A stretch of DNA of 64,000 bases from Oceanobacillus iheyensis HTE831 (GCF_000011245.1 NC_004193.1:1218501-1282500), one strand, 5' to 3'. Shown: positions 7,835 to 18,400, counted from the stretch's first letter. The notes: generated by a model from the sequence alone, not told the origin. Numbers and translations: made by a program.

Positions 7835-9382
7835 TTGAATATAACGGATAAGTTAGCACTAACTGCTAGGGAGAATCCAACAAAAACTGCATATATTTTT
7901 ACCGATAAGGAAACAACCTATGGTGAGTTAGAGGGTATGGTTCAAAAGTTTGCAGATGGTCTCCAAAAATTAGGATTCAGACAAGGAGATCATATCGCAT
8001 TAGTATTAGGGAATAGTCCATATTATGTGATTGGATTGCATGGGGCACTAAGGTTAGGATTAACGGTAATTCCAATGAATCCATTATATACCCCTACTGA
8101 AATGGCTTTTATGTTAAAAGATGGTGATGTTAAAGGAATTATTACAATGGATATTCTTATTGATAAATTTATTCCTATTGTAGATGATCTACCTGCGCTT
8201 GAATATATTATTAATTGTGAAAGTGGAAATGAAGTTCCAGAATCTATAAAAAAAGACCATCTGCCAACAAATATATTACGTTTCCAAGAAGTAATTACTA
8301 ATGGTCAATTTCCTTTTAATGGTCCAAAATTAGTTGGAGAAGATTTAGCTGTTATCTTGTATACCTCGGGTACTACAGGAAAACCAAAAGGAGCAATGCT
8401 TACGCACAAAAATCTGTACTCTAACGCACAAGATGTCGCAAATTATTTACATATTAATCAAGATGACCGTGTAATTGCTGCCTTGCCAATGTTTCACGTT
8501 TTTTGTTTGACTGTATCATTAAATGCGCCATTATTAAATGGAGGTACAATCATTATTTTACCTCAGTTCTCGCCAACAGAAGTATTTCGTGTAGCTAGAG
8601 CTTATCAAGCTACAGTATTTGCTGGCGTTCCAACAATGTATAATTACTTACTACAGAGTGTGAAAGGTAATGTGGATAGTTTTTCTTCTTTACGCTTATG
8701 TATTTCTGGAGGTGCAGCTATGCCAGTATCTTTACTAGAATCATTCGAGCAAGCTTTTAATGTAAAGGTATCTGAAGGCTATGGTTTATCAGAGGCTGCT
8801 CCAGTAACCTGTTTTAATCCTTTAGATCGTCCGAGAAAAGCAGGTTCTATAGGACAAAACATTGTTAATGTTATAAACAAAGTGGTTGATGAAATAGGGA
8901 ATGAATTGCCACCAGGTGAAGTAGGTGAATTAGTAGTTCAAGGGCCAAATGTGATGAAAGGTTATTATAAAATGGAAGAAGAAACTGCTGCAGCAATACG
9001 TGATGGTTGGCTCTATACAGGGGACATGGCAAGAATGGATGAAGATGGATATTTTTATATTGTTGATCGTAAAAAAGATATGATTTTAGTTGGTGGTTAT
9101 AATGTTTATCCTAGGGAAGTAGAAGAAGTGTTCTATTCTCATCCTTCTGTTGTGGAAGTTGCCGTAATTGGTGTCCCAGATCCGCAAACAGGTGAAGCAG
9201 TTATAGCATATGTCGTTGTCGATAATTCGGATGTGAAAGAGATAGATTTAATTGAGTTTAGTAAACAACATTTAGCAAAATATAAAGTTCCTCAATCTAT
9301 TTCTTTTCTTGAAGAACTTCCGAAAAATACGACAGGAAAAATATTACGGAAGAGTCTTAAAGATCAAGTTACAAATTCATAG
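7835..9382 (+). CDS. lcfB: Long-chain fatty acid--CoA ligase LcfB
   Basis: A 515-residue adenylate-forming enzyme. The AMP-binding P-loop is YTSGTTGKPKGAML, followed by GYGLSEAAPVTCFN, the hinge YTGDMARMDEDGYFYIVDRKKDMI and the C-terminal lysine loop PKNTTGKILRK. It converts fatty acids to acyl-CoA thioesters at the membrane face for beta-oxidation. The start is TTG nine bases after GGGGAG. The FadR box and cre-like site upstream suggest induction by fatty acids and glucose repression. It corresponds to yhfL in the B. subtilis yhf block. An acyl-CoA ligase for other acids cannot be excluded, but synteny and the FadR box favour lcfB. Confidence 0.93.
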   Translation: MNITDKLALTARENPTKTAYIFTDKETTYGELEGMVQKFADGLQKLGFRQGDHIALVLGNSPYYVIGLHGALRLGLTVIPMNPLYTPTEMAFMLKDGDVKGIITMDILIDKFIPIVDDLPALEYIINCESGNEVPESIKKDHLPTNILRFQEVITNGQFPFNGPKLVGEDLAVILYTSGTTGKPKGAMLTHKNLYSNAQDVANYLHINQDDRVIAALPMFHVFCLTVSLNAPLLNGGTIIILPQFSPTEVFRVARAYQATVFAGVPTMYNYLLQSVKGNVDSFSSLRLCISGGAAMPVSLLESFEQAFNVKVSEGYGLSEAAPVTCFNPLDRPRKAGSIGQNIVNVINKVVDEIGNELPPGEVGELVVQGPNVMKGYYKMEEETAAAIRDGWLYTGDMARMDEDGYFYIVDRKKDMILVGGYNVYPREVEEVFYSHPSVVEVAVIGVPDPQTGEAVIAYVVVDNSDVKEIDLIEFSKQHLAKYKVPQSISFLEELPKNTTGKILRKSLKDQVTNS

Positions 9383-9393
9383 TATAGTTCCTT

Positions 9394-9437
9394 ACGAAGT
9401 TGAAAATTGGCATTTATTATCAACTTCGTTTTCTTTT
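9394..9437 (+). terminator. Terminator of lcfB
   Basis: ACGAAGTTGA (9394-9403) pairs with TCAACTTCGT (9420-9429) and a T-rich tract follows. Confidence 0.75.
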
Positions 9438-9460
9438 TAACTATTTATTCTAAAAATTAT

Positions 9461-9518
9461 GTAAAAATATATCATTTTTACTAATAATATGTTATATTAG
9501 GTATTAAGTCACTATAAT
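9461..9518 (+). promoter_or_regulatory. Palindromic AT-box and -10 before comK
   Basis: A perfect palindrome GTAAAAAT-N5-ATTTTTAC spans 9461-9481. A TATAAT -10 lies at 9513-9518 with no good -35, which would put the palindrome centre roughly 54 bases before the start site, where activators bind. ComK boxes in B. subtilis are AAAA-N5-TTTT; here the spacing between A4 and T4 is seven or more, so identity of the regulator is open. Confidence 0.45.
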
Positions 9519-9537
9519 TGGTAAGGGAGGTTAATAA

Positions 9538-10047
9538 ATGAAGAAACAGCAATATCTAGAAATCACGCCATTTACATTGGCGGTCGTATCGGAGCAAGAT
9601 GAAAATGGAAGATATATTGCAAAAGTATTAGAAGAGGAGGCGGAATATGTTTTGGAAGCGAAACCTACCAATGTCATTGATTATGCTTGCAAGTATTTCG
9701 GGGCTAGTTTGAAAGGGCGTCAAGAGGGAACAAGAGAAATTAGTGGAATAACACATAAAGCACCAATAACAATTGATCCTGCAAGTGGGATGTATTTCTT
9801 CCCAACAAAGTCTCCTAGTAATGCTAACTGTTCTTGGATCGCACATAGTCATATTAAAGAAGTGCGTAGAGAAGAAGAGGGAAAAACAAGTGTACTATTT
9901 AAAAATGGTTCGAAAATTTCACTTGATATTTCCCATGGTTCTTTAATCAATCAACTACAACGTACCGCGCAAATAAGATTTCTTTTAGACGATCGAATTA
10001 AACGTTGGAGGAAGCCTCCTCATTCTGAAGACGATAAAGACTCTTAA
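9538..10047 (+). CDS. comK: Competence transcription factor ComK, short C-terminus
   Basis: A 169-residue protein recognised as ComK from the collinear motifs VIDYACKYFGASLKGRQEGT, ISGITHKAPITIDP, FFPTKSPSNANCSWI and INQLQRTAQIRFLLDDRI. ComK binds AT-boxes and switches on DNA uptake and recombination genes. The B. subtilis protein continues past this point with a segment holding FMLYPK, which MecA recognises, and a final activation/degradation region; here the protein ends with RKPPHSEDDKDS. The coding end overlaps a convergent gene by 50 bases. The start ATG follows AAGGGAGG. No frameshift is apparent just after the stop that would restore the missing tail. Confidence 0.88.
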   Translation: MKKQQYLEITPFTLAVVSEQDENGRYIAKVLEEEAEYVLEAKPTNVIDYACKYFGASLKGRQEGTREISGITHKAPITIDPASGMYFFPTKSPSNANCSWIAHSHIKEVRREEEGKTSVLFKNGSKISLDISHGSLINQLQRTAQIRFLLDDRIKRWRKPPHSEDDKDS

Positions 10048-10390
10048 ACATTAACTCCTGTAGTAATTTTTCAACTTTTTTACGAATAGCTGGGTTAAAA
10101 TAACTTTTCTTTTCTTCTTTTCCTTGGCATATAAATAAAAAATTTGAAAAAGAATCATCTTTTGTTAATGGAAGAACCGATAATTGATTTATTCTCATTG
10201 TGCGAATGATTTGTTTACGCTCTCGGACAGCTTCCATCTCCATTTCTGATAACATCTGAAGATATATCTCCTTGATTTTAAATGGTCCTTCATCATGATA
10301 TTTTATATCTTGACGGATTACGATTATGGCCATGGATAAAAATAAATATCTTGAAGCTATTTTCGTATTTTCCTCAGTAATATAACGCAT
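9998..10390 (-). CDS. Uncharacterised protein convergent with comK
   Basis: A 130-residue protein I do not recognise. It is rich in charged residues and mixed hydrophobic stretches (ASRYLFLSMAIIVIRQDIKYHDEGP, EMEMEAVRERKQIIRTMRINQLSVLPL) with no signal peptide or clear metal motif; it looks like a soluble alpha/beta protein. The upstream ORF extends to 10465, but the SD AGAGGTG lies just before the ATG at 10390, so I start there. Its last 50 bases run antisense to the end of comK. Whether it influences comK is unknown. It is long, has an SD and uses codons like its neighbours, so I think it is real. Confidence 0.65.
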   Translation of the reverse strand: MRYITEENTKIASRYLFLSMAIIVIRQDIKYHDEGPFKIKEIYLQMLSEMEMEAVRERKQIIRTMRINQLSVLPLTKDDSFSNFLFICQGKEEKKSYFNPAIRKKVEKLLQELMFKSLYRLQNEEASSNV

Positions 10391-10574
10391 GCATTCACAC
10401 CTCTTATACAGATCATATGTTCGTATATTTTTATTATATGTTATAGATGAAAAAATATCTACCAATTAGAGTGACGATTCATTATTGGAATTAATTAGCT
10501 TTTTCTTTTAAAATACCATCTAATACCATATAATAACTTTAAAGAATGTTGTCTAATGATAGGAGCTTACGTGG

Positions 10575-11213
10575 ATGTATGTCATGAGTATTTCTCTATC
10601 GAATTGGAGAAGTTTTATTAGAGAAGAAGGTTGGGAGGAATTTATTTCTCAACTATTAAATCAGTATGAAGGACTAGGACCGTTACCTGGGATCTTACTA
10701 CCGTTCCTAGAGGCGTTTTTACCTTTCTTACCGTTAATCGTATTTGTCCTTGGTAATGCTGCTGCTTATGGATTATTTCAAGGCTTTCTGTATTCTTGGA
10801 TTGGTGCAACTGTAGGAGCTATTGTCGTATTTTTACTCATACGAAAGCTTGTAAATACACGTTTACTACAAAAAATTAGAAAAAATAGTCAAGTTAAAAA
10901 AATTACTCAGTGGGTAGATAAGCATGGGTTTGGTCCACTATTTATATTACTATGTTTTCCTTTTTCTCCTTCCTCAATAATCAATGTTGTGGCAGGACTG
11001 TCTAAGATTAACATGTACCAATTTATATTAGCGGTCTGTTTAGGTAAAACGGTAATGATTTTCTCCATATCTTATGTTGGCTCGAGTATAATGGAATTTG
11101 CTCAAAATCCAGTAAGAACAATAATAGTAGGTATAGGCATAGTGATTTTTTGGATGTTTGGTAAATACTTAGAAAAACGATTACAAAAAAAATCAGCTGA
11201 AAATAATATGTAA
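10575..11213 (+). CDS. yhjE: TVP38/TMEM64 family membrane protein YhjE
   Basis: A 212-residue integral membrane protein of the VTT/DedA-like superfamily. It has hydrophobic segments near residues 35-65, 65-85, 115-150 and 165-195, the LPLIVFVLGNAAAYGLFQGFLYSWIG region and the family GxxxxxxP-like segment GFGPLFILLCFPFSPSSIINVVAGLSKI. The family is linked to lipid scrambling in other organisms; the role here is unknown. An AGGAG lies nine bases before the ATG. As in B. subtilis it precedes a signal peptidase gene. Confidence 0.85.
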   Translation: MYVMSISLSNWRSFIREEGWEEFISQLLNQYEGLGPLPGILLPFLEAFLPFLPLIVFVLGNAAAYGLFQGFLYSWIGATVGAIVVFLLIRKLVNTRLLQKIRKNSQVKKITQWVDKHGFGPLFILLCFPFSPSSIINVVAGLSKINMYQFILAVCLGKTVMIFSISYVGSSIMEFAQNPVRTIIVGIGIVIFWMFGKYLEKRLQKKSAENNM

Positions 11214-11285
11214 ATCATGAAAAGGGTTAAAAACTTTCTTCAAGGGTATTATGTATAATAATTACTCGATGAAGGATGGAACAAC

Positions 11286-11828
11286 GTGAAAAAATTCAAT
11301 ATTCGAAGAGTATTGTTACTTTTACTTTTCTTGGTTGGAATTGCAGTTATTTTAAGAACAACTCTATTTGCCAATTATGTCGTAGATGGGAAGTCAATGG
11401 AACCTACTCTGTTTGACGGGAATTTATTGATGGTGAATAAATTTGTATATGAATTATCGGATGTAAATCGATTTGATGTTATTGTTTTTCGGGCTTCTAA
11501 GGAGGAAGACTATGTTAAACGAGTTATTGGAACACCTGGAGATAAGATAGAATATAAGCATGATAAGCTATATATTAATGGAGAATTTATGGAAGAAAGA
11601 TTTTTAGAAACTTATAAGGAAGCAAGTTCGGTTGAAAAATTTACAAATGATTTTTCGCTCCAGCAACTAACAGGAGAAAGAGAAGTTCCTGATGGGAAAT
11701 TATTCGTATTAGGAGACAATAGACAGGACAGTCTAGATAGTCGATCGTTTGGATTTATAGACGTTGATCAAATTGTCGGAAAGGTAGACATAACGTATTG
11801 GCCACTGACCGGCAAAGTAAATGAATAA
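11286..11828 (+). CDS. sipV: Signal peptidase I, SipV type
   Basis: A 180-residue type I signal peptidase. One N-terminal membrane anchor (residues 8-28) precedes the catalytic serine in GKSMEPTL and the general-base lysine in DYVKRVIGTPGDKIEY; the C-terminal box is GDNRQDSLDSRSFGFID. It removes signal peptides from secreted proteins on the outer face of the membrane. Start is GTG after GAAGGATGG. The gene follows yhjE by 72 bases and precedes addB, as sipV does in B. subtilis; other sip paralogues have near-identical motifs, so the letter is by synteny. Confidence 0.9.
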   Translation: MKKFNIRRVLLLLLFLVGIAVILRTTLFANYVVDGKSMEPTLFDGNLLMVNKFVYELSDVNRFDVIVFRASKEEDYVKRVIGTPGDKIEYKHDKLYINGEFMEERFLETYKEASSVEKFTNDFSLQQLTGEREVPDGKLFVLGDNRQDSLDSRSFGFIDVDQIVGKVDITYWPLTGKVNE

Positions 11829-11850
11829 TAAAAAGTTCTTCGATTAGGAC

Positions 11851-11895
11851 AGAGCTTCTATCTTTGATAAAATAGGTAGAAGCTCTATTTAATTT
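11851..11895 (+). terminator. Hairpin between sipV and addB
   Basis: AGAGCTTCTA (11851-11860) pairs with TAGAAGCTCT (11877-11886), followed by only a weak T tract (ATTTAATTT). It may end the sipV transcript partially. Confidence 0.6.
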
Positions 11896-11908
11896 AGGAG
11901 GGGAATAT

Positions 11909-14900
11909 ATGGGAATGCGGTTCATATTAGGACGTTCTGGGACAAATAAAAGTGAAGTAATTTTAAAAGAAATAAAACAAAAAATTTCTACTAACCCCAT
12001 AGGACCTTCTATATTTTACATTGTTCCAGATCAAATGACATTTCAACAAGAAGTTGCTCTATTTAGTGATTCAGAAACGAATGGAAGTATTCGAGCGCAA
12101 ATTGTAAGTTTTTCAAGGTTAGCCTGGAGAGTATTACAGGAAACAGGTGGAGGAACAAAACAATTTATAAGCTCCGTAGGTATCCAAATGATGCTAAGGA
12201 AGATTATTGAAGAAAAACAAGGGGACTGGAACGCTTTTCAAAAAGCGCTTAAAAAACAAGGGTTTCTAGGACAACTAGAGACGATGTTAACCGAATTAAA
12301 AAGATATGAAATAACACCAGATGATCTACGAATGCAGCAGTCTCATCTTACAGACTTTGTGCACCAGTCACCTTCAGAGCAGGGGCTCACGCGTAAACTT
12401 AGCGATTTAATTTATATTTATGAGACATTTATATATGCGTTACAGGGAACGTATGTAGACAGTGAAGATCAACTACAGCTGTTAATTCAACAAATTAAAC
12501 AATCTTCTATATTAAATAATGCGGACATTTACATAGATGGTTTTCATAGTTTTACACCTCAAGAACAATCAGTACTTACAGAACTAATGAAAACGAGTAA
12601 TTCTATCACAGTCGCTTTAACATTAGATGATCCGTGGAAAGAGGATGCATCTGAGCTGGATTTATTTTATCAACCAAGCCAAACGTATCATGTATTGAAA
12701 CAATTAGCTTGGGAAGCAGGTGTTCCGGTAGAAGATCCAATTATATTAGATACTCTGGAAGGGAATTTTCAAAACCGACCTTATTTTGCGCATATGGAGA
12801 AATATTTTGATTCAAGACCAGCACCAGCGTATGAAGGCGAAGTCCCAATTGAAATATTTGAAGCTGTTCATCCACGAGCAGAAGTAGAAGGTATAGCCCA
12901 GCAAGTATTAGAATTAATCAGAGATAATCGATACCGCTATCGAGACATCGCACTGTTAATACGGCAACCAGAAGTTTACCATGATTTAATTGAAACGATT
13001 TTCAATGATTATGAACTTCCTGTTTTTATTGATGAGAAACGTCCGATGCTTCATCATCCATTAATTGAATTAATTCGTTCTATATTAGAGGTTGTACAAG
13101 GAAATTGGAGAAATGATGCCATTTTTCGAGTTTTAAAAACAGGACTCATACCATCTGCAGATGATGAATTTCCTCTAACTATGGATAGTATTGATCAATT
13201 AGAAAATTATGTTATTGAATTTGGTATTCGATCTAGACATCAGTGGATCGGTGAAAACAAGTGGAAATACCAACGTTTTCGTGGGTTTGATAGTTCTGCT
13301 CAGACAGATAGAGAAAGAGAATTACAAGAAAGTATGAATCGTTATCGAGATCAGGTTATATCTGCTATTGCAACAGTGGATGAACAATTAAGAGCAGCAA
13401 CCACTGTTAAAGATCTTTGTATAGCGATGTACCAGTGGTTAGAAGAGCTGAAAATTCCCGACCAACTAGAAGTAACGAGAAAGTATTATGATGATCAAGG
13501 ATTGCCTGAAAAAGGTAGGGAACAGGAACAAGTATGGGATGCGGTTATTCAATTATTTGATGAAATGGTAGAGATTGCAGGGGAAGAGAAAATGGATTTA
13601 TCAGTTTTTCAAGTTGCTTTAGATGCGGGTATTGAAACGCTGCAATTTTCCCATGTCCCTCCGAGTATGGATCATATTATTGTAGGGACAATTGATCGAT
13701 CCCGAATGAGTAATATACGTTGTGCTTTTTTATTAGGAGTGAATGAAGGTATTTGGCCAATGAAACCAACATCTGATGGAATGATTGATGAAGCAGAACG
13801 GTTACTGCTTGAACAAAATGGATTGAAGTTAGCTGATACAAGCGAACGGCAATTATTAGATGATTGGTTCTATATGTACTTGGCTTTTACGGTTGCGAAA
13901 GACAGACTGAAAATCAGTTATTTACTAAGTGATGAAGAAGGGAAAGCAAAAATGCCTTCTCAGTTGATTCATCGAGTCGAAGAGCTATTCCCTGCAACCA
14001 AAAATCATATATTATTACAAGATCCAGAAGATGAATCGAATACAAGAAGGTTCGTATCCACCGAACTGAAATCAAGATCGGCCTTAACTGCACAATTAGC
14101 GAAGTTTAAAAAAGGGTATCCGATTGATCCAATTTGGTGGGAAGTATATCAATGGTATGTAGAACATCACCCACAAGGTGGTACGACACATCGTGTATTA
14201 CAAGGACTACACTATGAAAATAAACCTGAGTCATTACAAAAAGACACGGTTGAACAATTATATCCGAAGCGAATTCAAGCGAGTGTGAGTAGGTTAGAGA
14301 CTTATTACAGGTGCTCTTATCAACACTTTGCTAAATATAGCTTGAATTTAGAGGAGAGAAGAACATACAAATTAGATGCTCCAGATATCGGTCAGCTGTT
14401 TCATGAAGCACTTAAGAAAATAACAGAATGGATTCATGCTGAAGGAAATGATTTTTCTGCATTGACCAAAAGCCAATCGTCTCATTATGCGAATCGTGCT
14501 GTGACTGAATTATCTCCTGTGCTACAACATCAAATATTGCATAGTTCCAATCGCTATGCGTATATACAGAAGAAATTAGAAGAAGTCATTGCTCGAGCTA
14601 CATTTGTATTAGGTGAGCAAGCAAGGCTAAGCCATTTTTCTCCTGTGGGATTGGAATTAGGATTTGGTGATGGAAACAATCAAATTCCTTCACTATCTAT
14701 GCTATTAGAGAATGGATATGAACTTGTATTACGAGGGAGAATTGATCGGGTAGACAAAGCAGAACTGGAAAACAATTTATATTTACGAATTATAGATTAT
14801 AAATCAAGCTCAAAAGGATTAGACTTAACGGAAGTTTATTACGGTATTGCTTTACAAATGCTCGCTTACTTAGATGTTGTATTAACGCATTCGGAGAAAT

Positions 14901-15409
14901 GGTTAGGGCAACAGGCAGATCCAGCTGGAGTATTATATTTCCATGTTCACAATCCAATGATTTCTGCTAAAGGTAGTATGACAGAAGCAGATATTGAAGA
15001 AGAATTATTTAAACAATATAAAATGCAAGGTTTACTTTTATCCAATGAAGAGATAGTGAAGATGATGGATTCATCATTAGAAACAGGTTCCAGTCAAATT
15101 GTCCCAGCAGCACTAAAGAAAAATGGAGGATTTTATAGTTACTCTAAGATTGCAGATCAATCCACATTTGAGACATTGCAAAACCATATTCATCAGCTGT
15201 TGAAATCAGCCGGAATTGATATAACCAATGGTTCTGTAGATGTAAATCCTTATCAACATAAACAACAGAAGGCATGCACATACTGCCCGTTTCATTCGGT
15301 ATGCCAATTTGATCCAGTATTAGAAGAAAATAATTATCGTAAGTTTGCGGATATCAAAGAGAACGATTTACTGCAATTGTTTGAGAGGGAGGGGGAGAAC
15401 AATGGTTAA
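11909..15409 (+). CDS. addB: ATP-dependent nuclease subunit B (AddB)
   Basis: A 1166-residue subunit of the AddAB helicase-nuclease, which processes double-strand breaks to chi sites for RecA loading. The N-terminal ATP-binding loop reads GRSGTNKSEV, where the family commonly has GRSGSGKT. The C-terminal RecB-like nuclease shows GRIDRVDKAELENNLYLRII then DYKSSSKGLDL. Four cysteines for the 4Fe-4S clasp are visible: one in YYRCSYQHF and three in ACTYCPFHSVCQF. An SD (GGAGGGG) precedes the ATG. It overlaps the start of addA by eight bases, so the subunits are coupled. The length matches AddB of Bacillus. Confidence 0.95.
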   Translation: MGMRFILGRSGTNKSEVILKEIKQKISTNPIGPSIFYIVPDQMTFQQEVALFSDSETNGSIRAQIVSFSRLAWRVLQETGGGTKQFISSVGIQMMLRKIIEEKQGDWNAFQKALKKQGFLGQLETMLTELKRYEITPDDLRMQQSHLTDFVHQSPSEQGLTRKLSDLIYIYETFIYALQGTYVDSEDQLQLLIQQIKQSSILNNADIYIDGFHSFTPQEQSVLTELMKTSNSITVALTLDDPWKEDASELDLFYQPSQTYHVLKQLAWEAGVPVEDPIILDTLEGNFQNRPYFAHMEKYFDSRPAPAYEGEVPIEIFEAVHPRAEVEGIAQQVLELIRDNRYRYRDIALLIRQPEVYHDLIETIFNDYELPVFIDEKRPMLHHPLIELIRSILEVVQGNWRNDAIFRVLKTGLIPSADDEFPLTMDSIDQLENYVIEFGIRSRHQWIGENKWKYQRFRGFDSSAQTDRERELQESMNRYRDQVISAIATVDEQLRAATTVKDLCIAMYQWLEELKIPDQLEVTRKYYDDQGLPEKGREQEQVWDAVIQLFDEMVEIAGEEKMDLSVFQVALDAGIETLQFSHVPPSMDHIIVGTIDRSRMSNIRCAFLLGVNEGIWPMKPTSDGMIDEAERLLLEQNGLKLADTSERQLLDDWFYMYLAFTVAKDRLKISYLLSDEEGKAKMPSQLIHRVEELFPATKNHILLQDPEDESNTRRFVSTELKSRSALTAQLAKFKKGYPIDPIWWEVYQWYVEHHPQGGTTHRVLQGLHYENKPESLQKDTVEQLYPKRIQASVSRLETYYRCSYQHFAKYSLNLEERRTYKLDAPDIGQLFHEALKKITEWIHAEGNDFSALTKSQSSHYANRAVTELSPVLQHQILHSSNRYAYIQKKLEEVIARATFVLGEQARLSHFSPVGLELGFGDGNNQIPSLSMLLENGYELVLRGRIDRVDKAELENNLYLRIIDYKSSSKGLDLTEVYYGIALQMLAYLDVVLTHSEKWLGQQADPAGVLYFHVHNPMISAKGSMTEADIEEELFKQYKMQGLLLSNEEIVKMMDSSLETGSSQIVPAALKKNGGFYSYSKIADQSTFETLQNHIHQLLKSAGIDITNGSVDVNPYQHKQQKACTYCPFHSVCQFDPVLEENNYRKFADIKENDLLQLFEREGENNG

Positions 15410-18400
15410 TTGGACCAAGGAACAAGAAGAGGCAATATATACAAGTGGTTCGGATATATTAGTTGCTGCTGCAGCTGGATCTGGTAAGACAGCTGTATTG
15501 GTAGAACGAATTATTCAAAAATTGTTGGCAGAGCATAATCCTACAAACATTGATGCATTATTAGTAGTGACATTTACCAACGCTGCAGCTCAAGAAATGA
15601 GAAACCGAGTTGGAGCGGCTCTAGAACAAGCTTTGGCCGCAAACCCTAGCTCTATTCATTTGAAAAAACAGTTGTCTTTACTACAACGAGCATCTATTTC
15701 GACGCTACATTCTTTTTGTCTGGACATTGTAAAGAAGAATGCATATATTCTTGATATTGACCCTTCGTTCAGGATTGCGGATGATATGGAAATGGATTTA
15801 CTGAAGCAAGAAGTGCTTGATGATTTATTAGAAGAATGGTATGGAGATTCTAATCCAAATCAAGACAGTTTTTTTGAGGTTGTTAATCGATTTACAAGTG
15901 ATCGTTCGGATGCAGAGATGGAAGAATTAATTCGAAGTTTGCATACATTTGCAATGCAAAGTCCATGGCCAAACCAATGGCTAGATAAGCTGGTGCAAAC
16001 GTATAATATACCAGAAGAATGGACGGAAGAAGAATTACCTTGGATGAATGTATTAAGAGATGAAGTGTCACGACAATTGGATGCGGTTAGTCAAGAAATA
16101 GATATCGCTTATTCCATAACACAAGAAGCTGATGGACCTTATCATTATGCAAAAACAATCGAAGAGGAAAAGGCTATCATCCAAGAAGCACTGAAAAATA
16201 TGGAATCATGGAAGTATCTTCAACAGTCTATGTTACAAGTGAAGTTCGGTAAACTATCTGGTAAAAAAGTAGACTGTGATGAAGAGAAAAAAACGAAGGT
16301 GAAAAAGTTACGTGATAGTTATAAGAAGCGATTTCAAAAAATGCAAGAAGTATGGTTTGCTAGAAATTTAGATGCACATGTATATGATATGAGAGTGCTC
16401 GCACCGGTGATTAAACATCTTGTTGAATTAGTAAAACAATTTCAGGATTCCTTTGCAAAAGTGAAGAAAGAAAAAGCTGTAGTTGATTTTTCAGATTTAG
16501 AACATTATTGCTTACAAATTTTAATCGATGAATCATCAACTGAGGAAGAAGTGATCCCTTCAACGGTTGCGATGCAGTTACAGAGGCAATTTACAGAAGT
16601 GCTCGTTGATGAATACCAAGATACAAATATGGTACAGGAAACCATTTTACAATTAATTAGTGATCGTCAAGGAAGCGGAAATATGTTCATGGTTGGTGAT
16701 GTGAAACAAAGTATTTATCGTTTCCGTCATGCTGAACCATCATTATTTATAGATAAGTACAAACGTTTTTCTAATTCGGACGACCCATCGATTCGAATAG
16801 ATTTAGCGAGAAATTTTCGAAGCAGAGAAAATGTCCTGTTAGGTGCGAATTATATCTTTCGTCAATTATTTGATGAAGATCTTGGGGAAATTAGCTATGA
16901 TGATGCAGCCGAACTTATATACGGAAATAAGATGTATGACGACCATCCACTAGAAGCAAAGCCTGAATTACTATTAATTGATAACAATAGTGAAGACGTT
17001 GAACAATCCGACAATGAAGAGACAGTGGAAGATTTAGAAAAAGCTCAGATTGAAGCCCGAGCCTATGCGAAACAAATTAAAAATTGGATAGGTACACCAG
17101 AAGATGAAATTCCAATGCAAGTAGTCGACAAAGCAACAGGTAAACAAAGGGATTTACAATATAAGGATATCGTTATTTTAATGCGATCGATGACATGGGC
17201 ATCAACAATTGCTGATGAGCTACAACAGCAAGGTATACCAACGTATGCAGATTTGTCTACGGGTTACTTTGAAGCAATAGAAATTAAAGTGATGTTAAGC
17301 TTTTTAAAAGTCATCGATAACCCTAGACAAGATATTCCATTAGCTTCCATACTTCGTTCACCAATTATCGGGCTAGAAGAAGATCAGCTTGCTTCCATTC
17401 GATTAGCTGATCGAAAAGCTAGTTTTTATGAAGCTGTTCAGCGCTATTTACAAAATGAGCAAGATAATAGTGACACTGTAAAGTCGTTAATACGCTTTAT
17501 GGAGATGTTAAATGATTTTCGTCAGTCTGCTCGACAGGGTTCTTTATCAGAACTGATTTGGGATATTTACCGGGAGACCGGTTATTATGATTTCGTTGGT
17601 GCCATACCAGGTGGAAAACAACGCCAAGCCAACTTGCGAGCTTTATATGACCGAGCTCGAGGGTATGAATCAACTTCTTTCCGCGGTTTATATCGTTTTT
17701 TACGATTTATCGAACGAATGGAAGAAAGAGGGAAGGACTTAGGAGCTGCTCGTGCCTTAAGTGAGCAGGAAGATGTTGTTCGGATTATGACCATTCATAA
17801 GAGTAAAGGATTGGAATTTCCTATCGTGATTCTAGGAGGAATGAATAAAGAATTTAATCAACGGGATTTATCAGAGAAATATCTTCTTCATAAAGACTTA
17901 GGATTTGCCAGTAAATACATTGATCCTGTTAAACGAATTCAATATCCTACTCTTTACTATCATGCTGTAAGACAAGCTAAATTTCGGGATATGTTATCCG
18001 AAGAAATACGTGTGTTATACGTTGCGTTAACACGCGCAAAAGAAAAACTATTAATGGTAGGGACGGTTCCTTCTATAGAGAAAAAACTTGAAAAATGGCA
18101 ACGTATTGTTGATCATCCAAGTTGGGTGTTACCAGCATATTTTCGTATGGAATCGAAAACGTATCTTGACTGGGTAGGGCCTGCGTTATTGAGGCATGTT
18201 GGATCAGAAAAAATCAGGACTGAAAATATAGGAAATCAAGTCTTGGAATCCATTAATCAGGATCCATCAGATTGGCAAATTACAATGAATCATGCTTTAG
18301 ATTATATGGACATGAAAGACTCTTCTATGGATAACGATGACAATTTGAAAGAAAAAGTATTTAATTGGGAAAGCGTAGAAACCGAACAAGAAGGTTTAAA

